64,000 bases of DNA from JABCYV01 sp963729325. Lineage in GTDB: Bacteria; Acidobacteriota; Terriglobia; Terriglobales; Acidobacteriaceae. The notes under the pieces were generated by a model. The model made no database searches, was not told the origin of the DNA, and was given only the letters and a program-made list of their open reading frames with translations. Position 1 is the first letter of the stretch, and each line of letters opens with the position of its first letter. The position numbers and the translations under genes were made by a program. Location of the stretch: NCBI GenBank assembly GCA_963729325.1, contig CAVSNS010000042.1, forward strand, positions 1-64,000, written 5' to 3'. Shown here one piece after another: positions 45,568 through 56,004 of the stretch.

Positions 45568-45679
45568 TGGTTCCTCCTGGATGAAAGCGGTGCGTGCCAG
45601 CAGGATGGACGCCCGAGTACCAAAAGAAATAAGCGGAGCAGAAGCATCATTGTACCGGACGGTCAGGAGCTCACCGATT

Positions 45680-47104
45680 TCAGCGGGGTTTCGGCCGATA
45701 AACGTGCGTGCTGGTGCCGAAGAAGACTTCGGCGGATTCCATCAGCGTTTCCGAAAGCGTGGGATGGGGATGAATGCTGAGGGCGACGTCGGTAGCGGTC
45801 GCGGCCATTTCAACTGCCAACACGCCCTCGGCGATCAATTCGCCGCAGCCAACACCGACAATGCCCACGCCCAGCACTCGTTCTGTCTCCGGATCGAAGA
45901 TGAGTTTAGTCATGCCTTCGGGGCGGTCGAGTGTGACAGCACGCCCAGATGCCGCCCAGGGAAACCTCGCCACCTTGATCTGGCGGTTTTCCTTCTGCGC
46001 CTGCGTTTCGGTGAGCCCGCACCATGCAATTTCAGGATCGGTGAAAACAACGGCCGGAATGGCGTTCGGCTCAAACGCGACTTTGTGTCCGGCGATAGCT
46101 TCGACCGCGGTCCGTCCTTCGTGCGAAGCTTTGTGTGCCAGCATGGGCTCGCCAACCACATCGCCAATGGCGTAGATCGCAGGATCATGCGTCTGCAATT
46201 GCTTGTTGACCTGGATAAATCCGCGCGGGCCGACTTGGACTTGCGTTTTTTCCAAGCCTGGAATCTCAGAATTCGGCTTGCGTCCGACCGAGACCAGGAC
46301 TTTGTCGAAAACCTTCTCGCGCTCTTTGATCTCTTGACCTTCGAAAGTCACCCGGATACCGCCGCCTTCTTCTTTCATCGCGGAAACTGTAGTGTTGAGA
46401 AGAATCGAATCAAAAATCTTTTCCACTCGCTTATGCAGAGGAAGCACCAGATCGCGGTCCGCTCCGGGCAACAGGCCGGGCAGCATTTCGACTACCGAAA
46501 CCTTGGAGCCGAGAGCCGCGTACACCGTTCCTAACTCCAACCCAATGTAGCCCCCGCCGACCACCAGCAGCGTTCTTGGCACGTCGCTTAAGTCCAACGC
46601 CGCCGTCGAATCCATCACGCGCGCGCTATTCAGTTTGAGGCTGGGAATGATCGCAGGACGGGAACCGGTGGCGATGATGATGCGGTCGAAGGAAAGGCTC
46701 TCTTCGGCACCGCCGGTCTTGGCCACACGCAAAGTAGTTGAATTCTCGAACGCCGCCTGCCCCTGAATGTATTGCACGGATCGAGCTTTCGACAGTTGAC
46801 CGAGTCCGCCTGTCAGCTTCTTCACCACGCCTTCTTTCCAGGAGCGCAGGCGAGGCAGATCAATCTTCGGATCGCTGTATTCGATTCCCCAATTTTTCGC
46901 TTGGTGAGACTCGTCAATCACCTTCGCCACATGCAGCAATGCTTTTGACGGAATGCAGCCGCGGTAGAGACAAACCCCGCCCGGATTGACCTCGGGATCG
47001 ATCAGTGTGACTTTCATTCCCAGGTCAGCAGCGAGGAAAGCAGCGGCGTAGCCACCAGGCCCACCGCCTACCACCGCAATACTCAGTTTGGGGTTGTCTG
47101 ACAT
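45680..47104 (-). CDS. lpdA: Dihydrolipoyl dehydrogenase (E3)
   Basis: E3 reoxidises the lipoyl group of E2 with NAD+. Intact, 474 residues. FAD-binding AVVGGGPGGYAAAFLAADLG, redox-active disulfide GGVCLYRGCIPSKALLHVAK (two Cys, four apart), NAD-binding LLVVGGGYIGLELGTVYAAL, second FAD motif YAIGDVVGEPMLAHKASHEG, and the C-terminal active-site HPHPTLSETLMESAEVF. It follows aceE, aceF and a small SnoaL-like gene on the same strand, completing pyruvate dehydrogenase. No signal peptide; cytoplasmic. Confidence 0.97.
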   Translation of the reverse strand: MSDNPKLSIAVVGGGPGGYAAAFLAADLGMKVTLIDPEVNPGGVCLYRGCIPSKALLHVAKVIDESHQAKNWGIEYSDPKIDLPRLRSWKEGVVKKLTGGLGQLSKARSVQYIQGQAAFENSTTLRVAKTGGAEESLSFDRIIIATGSRPAIIPSLKLNSARVMDSTAALDLSDVPRTLLVVGGGYIGLELGTVYAALGSKVSVVEMLPGLLPGADRDLVLPLHKRVEKIFDSILLNTTVSAMKEEGGGIRVTFEGQEIKEREKVFDKVLVSVGRKPNSEIPGLEKTQVQVGPRGFIQVNKQLQTHDPAIYAIGDVVGEPMLAHKASHEGRTAVEAIAGHKVAFEPNAIPAVVFTDPEIAWCGLTETQAQKENRQIKVARFPWAASGRAVTLDRPEGMTKLIFDPETERVLGVGIVGVGCGELIAEGVLAVEMAATATDVALSIHPHPTLSETLMESAEVFFGTSTHVYRPKPR

Positions 47105-47160
47105 TCGTATGTTTTAAGAGAAGAAGCCAAACATGATCATCAATCGACAATAGATAGATC

Positions 47161-47541
47161 TCACGCGCTTCCCTCCCGGATCTCCATACGCCGGATGAGA
47201 CCGTCTGTAATCAGGTAAACGTGCTGAACGATCCGGTCCACGAGCACAGTCCCGACTAGGTCCCGGACGACTTGGTGGACATCCACTATCATCCGTCCAG
47301 CACCATCAGGTTCAATGCGAATGGGTTCGACATCCGGGTCGAGCAAGCTCCACTGGCGCTTCCAATAGGCACGCACAGCCTCATGGCCGTGGAGCCATCC
47401 ACCTTCCATCCCGTTTGGCCATTCGACCTGCGGATGCATGACGGCGAGAATCGAATCCACTTCGCGCCGATTGAAAGCCTGATAGACAGCAAGGAGTAGA
47501 TCGCGTTCCGCACCAACGTTCTTGGCTGTGATCTCGTTCAT
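47161..47541 (-). CDS. SnoaL/NTF2-like small protein
   Basis: 126 residues with the cone-shaped NTF2-like fold: AERDLLLAVYQAFNRREVDS, ILAVMHPQVEWPNGMEGGWL, HGHEAVRAYWKRQWSLLDPD, QHVYLITDGLIRRMEIREG. Members bind small hydrophobic ligands or catalyse steroid- and polyketide-type reactions; others have no known activity. The start overlaps the aceF stop by four bases, so it is translationally coupled to E2 and lies between E2 and E3, an unusual position. No catalytic assignment is possible. Confidence 0.85.
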   Translation of the reverse strand: MNEITAKNVGAERDLLLAVYQAFNRREVDSILAVMHPQVEWPNGMEGGWLHGHEAVRAYWKRQWSLLDPDVEPIRIEPDGAGRMIVDVHQVVRDLVGTVLVDRIVQHVYLITDGLIRRMEIREGSA

Positions 47542-49280
47542 CCCTGCACCGACAGCAGGAACGGTTGTTCGAACGCTTCCGCAATCCAGCGCAGAAAGCG
47601 AGCGGCGTCGGCGCCATCAATCAGGCGATGATCGTAAGAGAGCGAAAGTGGCAGCACTCGCCGGGCCTCGAACTTCCCACTGAGCCAGACCGGCTCCATG
47701 CTTGAGCGCGATAGCCCGAGGATCGCGACTTCGGGATGATTGACGATGGGCGAAAATCCCGTTCCTCCAATGCCGCCAAGATTCGTAATGGTAAAGGTGC
47801 CGCCTTCCATTTCCGTGGGCGTGAGTTTCTTGTCGCGTGCCTTCTTGGATAGCTGCGTGAGCTCGGCGGCCAGTTCAACGATGTTTTTCTTGTCGACCTC
47901 ACGGATGACGGGAACCAGCAGACCGCGGTCCGTGTCTACCGCTACTCCAATGTTTATGTATTGCTTATAAATGATCTCTTCCTTCGCCATGTCGATGCTG
48001 GCGTTGAATTGGGGAAAAACCTTTAATGCTGACGCGCAAACCTTGAGTGCGATGGCGGTCACGGTCATCTTGCCGCCGGCTTCTTCAGCCTTTGGGGCAA
48101 ATCGCGCGCGCAACTGCTCGAGTTCGGTAATGTCCGCCTTATCCTGCTGAGTCACGTGCGGGACGGTGTTCCATGCTATCCGCAAGTGCTCGGCGGTTTT
48201 GCGTCGCACCCCGCGTATGGGGACGCGCTCGATCTTCCCCCACTTCGCGAAATCGGGAAGGGCGGGCTCCTCCAAATAAGTTCCGGGAGCATGCGCAGCG
48301 GCCGTAGCAGAAGTCAGCAATGCCTTCGAGTGGGCTTTGACATCGTCTTCGTTGATGCGGCCGCCAGGGCCGGAGCCCTTGACATCGTGAATATCAATGC
48401 CAAGCTCCCGTGCCAACCGCCGAACGTGCGGCGCTGCCGCCACCGGCTCGCGGTGCTCCGTGCCTGCCACCTTGCCCAGCTGCTCGGGCATGGCGAACAT
48501 CGGAGCCATAGGTCGAGGTTGATCGGGTGGAAGCGCCTGTTCTTCGCGTTTTACCCTCGGCGCGAATGGCAGCCTGGAATGCTACTCGGGCCTCATGCTG
48601 TCCATCGGCGTGTTCTACCGGAGCATGCTTCGCTCGCTCTGGTTGCGGAGCTGCGCCGCCTTCGAGGGTGAAAATAACTTGGCCGACCTTGACCTTCTCG
48701 CCTTCCTTTACTCGAACATCTTTGACCACCCCGCTTACGGAAGATGGAACTTCCACCACAGCCTTATCGGTTTCCAATTCCATCACCGGCTGGCCTTCTG
48801 AGACTTTCGTTCCCGACGAAATCATCAGCCGCACCAGATCGCCTTGATCGATATTTTCTCCAAGCTCGGGCAATCTGAATTCCGTTGCGCCAGGCGTTGC
48901 GGGAATTGCCGCAGCCTGAGGTGCGACGGCTCTGGCGTTCGACTGGATCGGCTTTCTGTCTTGGGTTGAGCTACCGATTGCGCCGGAGTGTCAGAGATTT
49001 TTCCTGCTGGGGCTTTGGCTTCAGCAGCCTTCGTTTTGCCGCCCGCGCCATTTTCGACCGTGAAGATTACCTGGCCGACCTTAACCTTTTCCCCTTCTTT
49101 AACTCGAATCTCCTTCACCGTTCCAGCCACCGAAGATGGCACCTCAACCACGGCCTTGTCCGTTTCCAATTCCATTACGGGCTGGCCCTCGGTGATACTG
49201 GCTCCTGGCGATATCATCAGACGAACTAGGTCGCCCTGGTCAATGTTTTCGCCGAGTTCCGGTAGTTTAAATTCGGTCAC
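47538..49280 (-). CDS. aceF: Dihydrolipoamide acetyltransferase (E2) with two lipoyl domains, two frameshifts
   Basis: E2 passes acetyl groups from E1 to CoA. Lipoyl domain 1 (from 49280) is FKLPELGENIDQGDLVRLMI with the lipoylated lysine in MELETDKAVVEVPSS. A shift near 48960 leads to a near-copy: FRLPELGENIDQGDLVRLMI, MELETDKAVVEVPSS. A shift near 48550 joins the E1/E3-binding domain HVRRLARELGIDIHDVKGSG, then the catalytic domain with RKTAEHLRIAWNTVPHVTQQ and the active site SYDHRLIDGADAARF (DHRxxDG). Reconstructed length about 580 residues. The lipoyl domains are a tandem duplication, diverged at the DNA level. The gene lies 186 bases after aceE. Confidence 0.9.
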
Positions 49281-49309
49281 GTAACTTTTTTCTCCCTTAC
49301 TCTTGTTCT

Positions 49310-49371
49310 GTCATCCTGAGCGAAGTCTGCCGCTTCGTAACGCGAAGCAGCGGCGGAGTCGAAGGATCCCT
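49310..49371. repeat. Dispersed repeat, GTCATCCTGAGCG type, copy 5, between aceE and aceF
   Basis: GTCATCCTGAGCGAAG at the left (49310) and GGAGTCGAAGGATCCCTA at the right, with the inverted pair CGCTTCGTAACGCGAAGCAG inside. It lies in the 186-base gap between aceE and aceF, so the transcript of the operon would carry it. Confidence 0.65.
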
Positions 49372-49466
49372 ATAGCAACCAAATCTATGATCGAACTTTC
49401 CGCCGCCGTCACGGCGATCCTTCCTCTCGCCAGCAAGCCCGGTCCACTCAAGACGTCGGCGCCTTC

Positions 49467-52146
49467 TCAGCTAATCGCCGGATTCGGCTTCCCCGCATTG
49501 ATGCCGAGATCTCTAACCGCCTTCTGCACCACCTCAATCTGAATCTGCTGATCGCGCGCCAGCGCGGTGAGCGTGGCCAGCACGATGTGTTTTGCATCCA
49601 CTTCGAAAAAAGTCGCGCAGTGATGCCCGACTCTCACTACGGCCAAAGCCGTCAGTACCCAGCGCCAGAAGCGGGCGGGGGACCCAGCGCGCGATTGACT
49701 CGGGCAAAACTTTCATGTAATCGGAGGCGGCGACGAATACACCGGGCGCATCCTTCAGACTGCGCGATACAAACGGCACGCGCGGAGTTTCGCCGGGATG
49801 CAGCATGTTCCAGCGTTCGCAATCATTTCCGTCGCGATAGAGCTGCTTGTAGCTGGTCACACTCCAAACGTCGGCTGCCACATTGTATTTTTCTTCCAGG
49901 ATTTGTTGCGCTTTCAGCACTTCATACATGATGGTGCCGCTGCCGAATAGTTGGGCATGCAACTTTGCATCCTTCTTCGTCGAAGCTCGGAAGCGATACA
50001 TCCCTTGGAGAATGCCATCGCGCACCTCCTTGCCATCAGGCATCGCCGGCATGGGTAGCGGTTCATTGGTAACAGTCAAATAATAAAAGATGGATTCCTG
50101 ATCCACATACATGCGCTTGATGCCATCTTGAATGATCACAGCGATCTCATAGGCGAACGCCGGATCATAGGCCATCAGGTTGGGCACCGGCAGGGCGAGC
50201 ACATGACTATGGCCGTCCTGGTGTTGCAAGCCTTCACCGGCCAGGGTGGTTCGTCCCGCCGTGCCGCCAATCAGAAAACCCCGGGTTCGCATATCGGCGG
50301 CTGCCCAAATCAAGTCGCCAATACGCTGGAATCCAAACATGGAATAGTAAATAAAAAACGGGATCGTATTGATCCCGTGATTCGCGTAAGCAGTTCCGGC
50401 TGCGATGAACGAACATACCGAGCCCGCCTCGGTGATACCTTCTTCCAGAATCTGGCCGTCTTTCGCTTCCTTGTAGTAAAGGAGCGTGTCCATGTCGACC
50501 GGTTCGTAGAGCTGGCCAACCGTCGAATAAATCCCGACTTGGCGGAACAACGCCTCCATGCCGAAGGTGCGCGCTTCGTCGGGAATGATAGGGACAATCA
50601 GCTTGCCAATTTCCGGATCGCGTAGCAACTTCGCCAGCAGCCGCACGAAGACCATCGTGGTCGACGCTTCGCGTCCCTCGGTGCCTTTGTAAAACTCCTC
50701 GAAGTGCGATTCGGAAACTGGATTGATCGGTTTGGATCGCACTTTGCGCTCTGGCAAATATCCGCCGAGCTGCGAACGGCGCTCCTGCATATAGCGGATT
50801 TCAGGGCTGTCGTCGTCGGGACGGTAAAAAGGCGCATCGTGCAGTTGCTCATCGGGAATCGGAATCCCGAAGCGTGAGCGGAACATTTCCAGCTCGTCAT
50901 CATTCAGTTTTTTCTGCTGGTGAGTGATGTTCTTACCTTCGCCCGCTTCGCCCAAGCCATAACCCTTGATGGTCTTGGCCAGAATGATGGTCGGCGCTCC
51001 CTGGTGGTCGACCGCAGCCTTGTAAGCCGCATGCACTTTTATGGGATCGTGACCGCCCAGCCGCATGCGGGAGAGTTGCTCGTCCGAAAGATGCTCGACC
51101 ATCTTCAACAGGCGCGGATCTGTGCCGAAGAGGTTGTGGCGGAAATAAGCTCCGCTTTCCACGAAATATTTCTGGTATTGGCCGTCGGAAATTTCGCCCA
51201 GGCGCCTGACCAGTAACCCATCACGATCATTGATGATGAGATTGTCCCAGTCGCTACCCCACACAACCTTGATTACATTCCAGCCGGCGCCGCGGAAAAT
51301 CGCCTCCAGTTCCTGAATAATCTTTCCGTTCCCGCGCACCGGCCCATCCAGCCGCTGCAGGTTGCAGTTGACCACGAAGATGAGGTTGTCGAGCCGTTCG
51401 CGGGAGGCCAGCGTGATCGAGCCGAGCGACTCGGGTTCGTCCATTTCCCCGTCGCCCAGGAAGGCCCAAACCTTGCCCCCGGTCGACTTTTTCAGTCCGC
51501 GATTCTCGAGATAGCGGATGAAGCGTGCCTGATAAATCGCTTGAATCGGCCCCAGTCCCATAGAAACTGTTGGAAACTCCCAAAAGTCCGGCATGAGCCA
51601 CGGATGTGGATAAGAAGACAGACCACCGCCGGGCTTCAGTTCGCGGCGAAAGTTCTCCAGTTTCTGCTTGGGGATCCGGCCCTCCAGATAGGCTCGGGCA
51701 TACATCCCGGGTGCAGCGTGACCCTGGAAATAAACCAGATCGCGGTCACCGCCTTCGATTTGGGCGCGCAGAAAATGATTGAACGCGACCTCATACAACG
51801 TGGCGGCTGAGGCGTAGGTCGAAATGTGGCCGCCGATTCCTTCCTGAATTTTGTTGGCGCGCACCACCATGGCCAGTGCATTCCAACGCACCAGGCTCTT
51901 GATGCGGCGTTCCATCTCCTGGCTACCGGGAAATGGCGGCTGCTGCCGCGTTGGAATCGTATTCTGGTAAGGGGTCGTCGCGGTAAATGGAAGGTTGACC
52001 CCGGCGGCGCGCCGAGCATGCAACGAGAGCTGTTGCAGCAATCTTCCGGCCCGCTCCGCTCCGCCCTTGGACAAAACGTAATCGAGAGAATCGAGCCACT
52101 CCCGAGTTTCAAGCACTTCCATCCCGTCGGTCTGAGTCTCAGCCAC
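49467..52146 (-). CDS. aceE: Pyruvate dehydrogenase E1 component, homodimeric AceE type, one frameshift
   Basis: E1 decarboxylates pyruvate with thiamine diphosphate and acetylates the lipoyl group of E2. The large single-chain AceE form is recognised by GGHISTYASAATLYEVAFNH, FQGHAAPGMYARAYLEGRIP, TPD-site GDGEMDEPESLGSITLASRE, GLGEAGEGKNITHQQKKLND and MFGFQRIGDLIWAAADMRTR. The C-terminus reads ALGTDGFGRSESRASLRDFF. There one extra T in a run of six (about 49605) breaks the frame; correcting it gives EVDAKHIVLATLTALARDQQ, IQIEVVQKAVRDLGINAGKP ending at the TGA complement 49467. About 893 residues. The frameshift in a homopolymer of such a conserved enzyme is almost surely a sequence error. 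Confidence 0.95.
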
Positions 52147-52321
52147 GTCTCATTCTCTCCATCTTGTGCGCAGTTACTTAATGATAGTCAATTGCGCGGA
52201 ATTTTGCTGACCCCATGCGAGGACGAGACAGAAGCTTGCGGCTAATACCGCACCGGGCCGCAACGAACTATAATCAGAACTCAGCGAAACCCAATGACCT
52301 TGAAAATCATCTAGAACCTTA

Positions 52322-52345
52322 GGCGTCAATGAACTTGACGACGCC
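52322..52345. promoter_or_regulatory. Inverted repeat upstream of dps
   Basis: GGCGTCAATGAACTTGACGACGCC: GTCAA-TGAAC-TTGAC nested in GGCGTC...GACGCC, about 80 bases upstream of the dps start and 180 from the divergent aceE start. It could be an operator; no matching regulator is in view. Confidence 0.3.
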
Positions 52346-52423
52346 ATTCGGCCCTATATCCGCAAATTATCGGCAGCCAGCGTATTTCAAAACAGACCAC
52401 CAGCAAAAAAGAGGAGAATCCCA

Positions 52424-53022
52424 ATGCCCAAGAAAACAAGCAACGGAAACCATGGCAAAGTGAGTGCTCAGCCTCGCTTTCACCAAAGAGCTCACGAAAT
52501 TCAGGAATACGGCACCGTCAACCTCGCGCTTCCCCTGGAACTGGAAGAACCGGTTCGATTGGAGATGACCGAGCAACTCAACCAGATGCTTGCCGACACT
52601 ATGACACTCCGCGACCTTTACAAGAAGTCGCACTGGCAGGTCGCGGGCCCACCTTCTACCAACTTCATCTGCTTTTCGATAAACACTTCAACGAACAGTC
52701 CGAACTCGTGGACGCCATCGCCGAACGGATTCAACTGCTCGGTGGTTTGAGCATCGCCATGGCTCATGATGTCGCAGAGACCACGCAGATCGAGCGTCCA
52801 CCGCGGGGCAGGGAAGAAGTCCCGGTGCAACTCTCGCGCCTATTGGAGGGTCACCAGATCATCATTCGCCACTGCCGCACACTGGCCGACCGGGCCTCCA
52901 AGCTTGGCGACGATGGCACCAACGACCTGGTCGTCAGCGACGTCCTGCGCACTAACGAATTGCAGGTGTGGTTTGTCAGTGAGCACCTGGTGAACATGCC
53001 TCTAGTCGAAGCTGAAGACTGA
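52424..53022 (+). CDS. dps: Dps-family ferritin-like DNA-protection protein, one frameshift
   Basis: Dps dodecamers store iron and protect DNA under starvation or oxidative stress. AGAGGAG precedes the ATG at 52424. The lysine- and glycine-rich N-terminus could bind DNA. TEQLNQMLADTMTLRDLYKK is helix A, then the ferroxidase motif KSHWQVAGPTFYQLHLLFDK with HFNEQSELVDAIAER, split by a shift near 52648 at a CCC run (one C missing). The rest (LGGLSIAMAHDVAETTQIER, LLEGHQIIIRHCRTLADRAS, LVVSDVLRTNELQVWFVSEH) is intact. About 199 residues. A terminator follows at 53065. Confidence 0.92.
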
Positions 53023-53064
53023 TCATCCAGCCAACTCCGTCAATCCCGACGTTCGCGCAAAGGA

Positions 53065-53092
53065 CCCGCCGTGGCGTAACAGCGGGTTTTTT
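53065..53092 (+). terminator. Rho-independent terminator of dps
   Basis: CCCGC (53065-53069), a 12-base loop, GCGGG (53082-53086), then TTTTTT. It lies 42 bases after the dps stop. Confidence 0.8.
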
Positions 53093-53248
53093 GTTTAGTG
53101 CAAAAGCTCGATTTGATTTTCACGGCTTGTTTGGGGCGGCAAGGCATTAATCGTGACGAAACCGCTGGCAGCGTATAATTAAGTCAAGCTTGGTGCGGTT
53201 CTTCTACCCTCAACCAAATCCGAGTATTCAAATCGATCAGTAACTTCT

Positions 53249-54160
53249 ATGGCCACTAACCGGATCGCATTGAAAAACTTGAAACCAGATCGTTTGGCTC
53301 TTGCGTGGCGTGATTTCTGGTGCACGAACTACTTTTTCCCCGAACCAAGTGTCACTGTGGCGGGTTACCGGCGCAGATGCTCCTCTTTGGTTCTTACCGG
53401 TGCGGCGTTAGTTGCACTGCAGCCGGCTCAGGCAGTCGCCCAGGATTCAAATCAAGGTTCGGCGCAGGCGGGCCTGACTACATCGCAAGTGGTTGATCGA
53501 ATAACAGAGAAGAATGCTGAGCGATCGAATGCATTGGAGAGCTACACCAGTCGGCGGTTTTACCGGTTCGACTTCGTTGGCTTTCCTGAAAATCTGCACG
53601 CCGAAATGACTGTCGACGTAAGGTTCAGAGCGCCGGCCACGAAAGAATTTACCGTCCGCTCCCAGAGCGGCTCTAAGTGGGTCATCAGTCATATCTTCAA
53701 GCGCTTGCTCGATTCCGAACATGAGGCTCTCGACCCGGGAAACCCGGAACGTATCGCCCTCAATAGCCAGAACTACAATTTCACCATGCTCGCGGATCAG
53801 ACTGCTGGAGAAGCATGCCCGTACGTTCTGGCGGTGCAGCCGAAGGTGTCCAGCAAATTTCTCTACCGGGGACGTATCTGGGTGGATGCCAAGGATTTCG
53901 CGGTTTGTAGAATTGAGGCTGAACCCGCCCAGAACCCTTCTTTTTGGATCAAGAAGACCGAGATCCATCACGCCTATTTGAAGACCGGAGATTTCTGGCT
54001 CCCCGCGGAGAATCAGAGCATTTCCACTTTGCGCCTGGGTGGGCGCGCCACTCTGACCATTAAGTACGACGGATACAAAATTGTGGAAGCGCATCCCGTC
54101 AACGAGACCAGTTCCAAGCGTAGTTCGTTCACTTCCGCCAGTCCAAAGCCCACCAACTGA
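53249..54160 (+). CDS. LolA-like outer-membrane lipoprotein-sorting family protein
   Basis: 303 residues with an export signal (SSLVLTGAALVALQPAQAVA). The mature part resembles the LolA/YdhA-type half-barrel: NALESYTSRRFYRFDFVGFP, LHAEMTVDVRFRAPATKEFT, SKWVISHIFKRLLDSEHEAL, KFLYRGRIWVDAKDFAVCRI, SFWIKKTEIHHAYLKTGDFW, ATLTIKYDGYKIVEA. Such proteins handle lipids in the periplasm; the specific ligand is unknown. A TATAAT at 53173 may serve its promoter. The ATG at 53249 gives an unusually long pre-signal region; a start nearer the hydrophobic core is possible. Confidence 0.7.
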   Translation: MATNRIALKNLKPDRLALAWRDFWCTNYFFPEPSVTVAGYRRRCSSLVLTGAALVALQPAQAVAQDSNQGSAQAGLTTSQVVDRITEKNAERSNALESYTSRRFYRFDFVGFPENLHAEMTVDVRFRAPATKEFTVRSQSGSKWVISHIFKRLLDSEHEALDPGNPERIALNSQNYNFTMLADQTAGEACPYVLAVQPKVSSKFLYRGRIWVDAKDFAVCRIEAEPAQNPSFWIKKTEIHHAYLKTGDFWLPAENQSISTLRLGGRATLTIKYDGYKIVEAHPVNETSSKRSSFTSASPKPTN

Positions 54161-54202
54161 GTCGGTTGTTAGGTTGGTAAGGTGCCTCTCTCGTCATTCG
54201 CT

Positions 54203-55997
54203 TCACCCCAGATCCCGGTCTTGGCCACCGGCAGTTCGGTAGTGTTCCAGCACGTCTTGCTGCGAGATGACTCCTTCCAACTGACGAAAATCAGCCCGAC
54301 TCACCACAGGCACGAGGGGCCAGCGGTCGACATAGCGCAGGGCTAATTCCAAGGCGAGAATCGGGATGCAGGTAGGGAATCTGACGGATGGGCAGAACCG
54401 AACTCAGACTAAATGCACCCTTGCCCTCATTGACCATCGTCCTAAGTTCCTGCCGGGTGACGCTGTTCCACCCCGTCGGGCTCATGCGGACCAGCAGAAT
54501 ATCCGTAGGGGATTTCTCCGCGAGTTGCAGCACCCGATCGAGTGTTTCCTGCGCATCCAATACCGGACCCTTCGGCGGCTGCATAGCATCCTCCACGCGC
54601 AGGATGTCTTGTTCCCGCTGCTCCTCCATCGACGGTAAATCCAGGCCGTCCTGGCGAGTTAAGACGTCGAAAATCGCAGTAGGTCGCAGGGCGCGGGAAA
54701 TCACGTACGCGAACGTATTGGCGACGATCACCGGAACGATGACTGAGTAATTGCCGCTTACTTCAAGCACCATAAACACTGATGTCATGGGAGCGCGCAG
54801 GAATCCGGCAAAAAGCACACCCATCCCTACCAATGCATAGGTCCCCGGAGATCCTGCGAGATGCGGAAGAAAGATGTGTTCGACTCCACCGATCGCCGCT
54901 CCCAACATAGCCCCAATGAACAAGGTGGGAGCAAACATCCCTCCCGGAGTGCCACTGACAAATGAAACCGTGGTGGCAACGATCTTCAATCCAGCGAGAA
55001 TGGCTAGCATTTGCCAGGTAAATTGTCCGTGCATGGCCTCGTCAATGTACTCGTAACCTGCCCCCATTACTTGCGGTGCGCCCAGAACGCCGATAAAACC
55101 GATGAGCAAGCCGGCCAGAGCGGACTGGAAATACTGGGTCCAGCGCGGCCACGCCCTCAGCCGCGGACGTAGCGTGCAAATACTGGCAGAAAATGCTACG
55201 GAAGCCAGTCCGCCTACAATTCCCAGAACTGCGTACGCGACCAACTCTTCGGGGCGTTCCACCTGCATGGTGGGAATACGAAAGAGCGGTTCTGCTCCAA
55301 GAAACCAGCGCATCACAACAACGCTTGCGACCGCCGACAGCACGACCGAACCAAGAATGCCCGCCGTCCAGCGCCCGATAACCTCCTCGATCACGAAGAG
55401 CACCGCGGAAATAGGCGCGTTAAAAGCCGCCGCTAAGCCAGCGGCAGCTCCCACTGGAGCAATCAGGCGCATGCGGTCGCGTGATAGGCGCATACGCCGT
55501 CCCAACGCGGAAGCCAGACTCGCGCCAATCTGCAAAGACGGATCTTCGGAACCCAGAGAGTGGCCGGAACCGATCGCCAACGCAGCAGTGACGAACTTGC
55601 CGACAGCAGTGCGCAGAGGGATATAACCGTTGTAGATATACAGCGCCGCCTTGGTTTGATTGACGCCGCTGCCTCTGGTCCCCGGGAAAACATGAATCAC
55701 CAGTACAGCAATGACGAGCCCAGCCAAGCTGGGTGCAAGCAGGAGGCGAAGCGGCAAGGATGTGGCGCCTGATCCCAGCAAATAAATGCGGCACCAATCA
55801 ATGGCAAAACGAAAGCAGACCACAGCGAGTCCGGAAAAAATCCCGATGAACACAGACAAGATCAGAAAGAAGCGTTCTTCGTGAAATACGGATCGAAACA
55901 GGGCGCGAGGGGATGGCCCAGTCGTGGAGATTGCAGACGCGCGCGGGCCGTTCTCCAACAATGTCCCCGCGGCTTGCGAGTCAGACCGGTTGTCCAC
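54203..55997 (-). CDS. ClC-family chloride channel or antiporter with C-terminal CBS domains, one frameshift
   Basis: A membrane protein with the three ClC selectivity motifs: FPGTRGSGVNQTKAALYIYN, LAIGSGHSLGSEDPSLQIGA and FVSGTPGGMFAPTLFIGAML, plus GVLFAGFLRAPMTSVFMVLE. The gating glutamate of GREGP-type channels is Glu in GSEDP. A cytoplasmic CBS pair follows (VLDAQETLDRVLQLAEKSPT). A shift near 54350 joins LALRYVDRWPLVPVVSRADF and RQLEGVISQQDVLEHYRTAG, ending at the TGA complement 54203. About 598 residues. It starts seven bases after the TPR gene stop, so they form one transcription unit. Confidence 0.92.
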
Positions 55998-56004
55998 GGT
56001 TTGA

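Noticed and set aside
45440..46534. Long plus-strand frame of 364 codons
   Set aside because: Lies antisense to the intact lpd gene and has no recognisable domain; open only because of the codon bias on the other strand.
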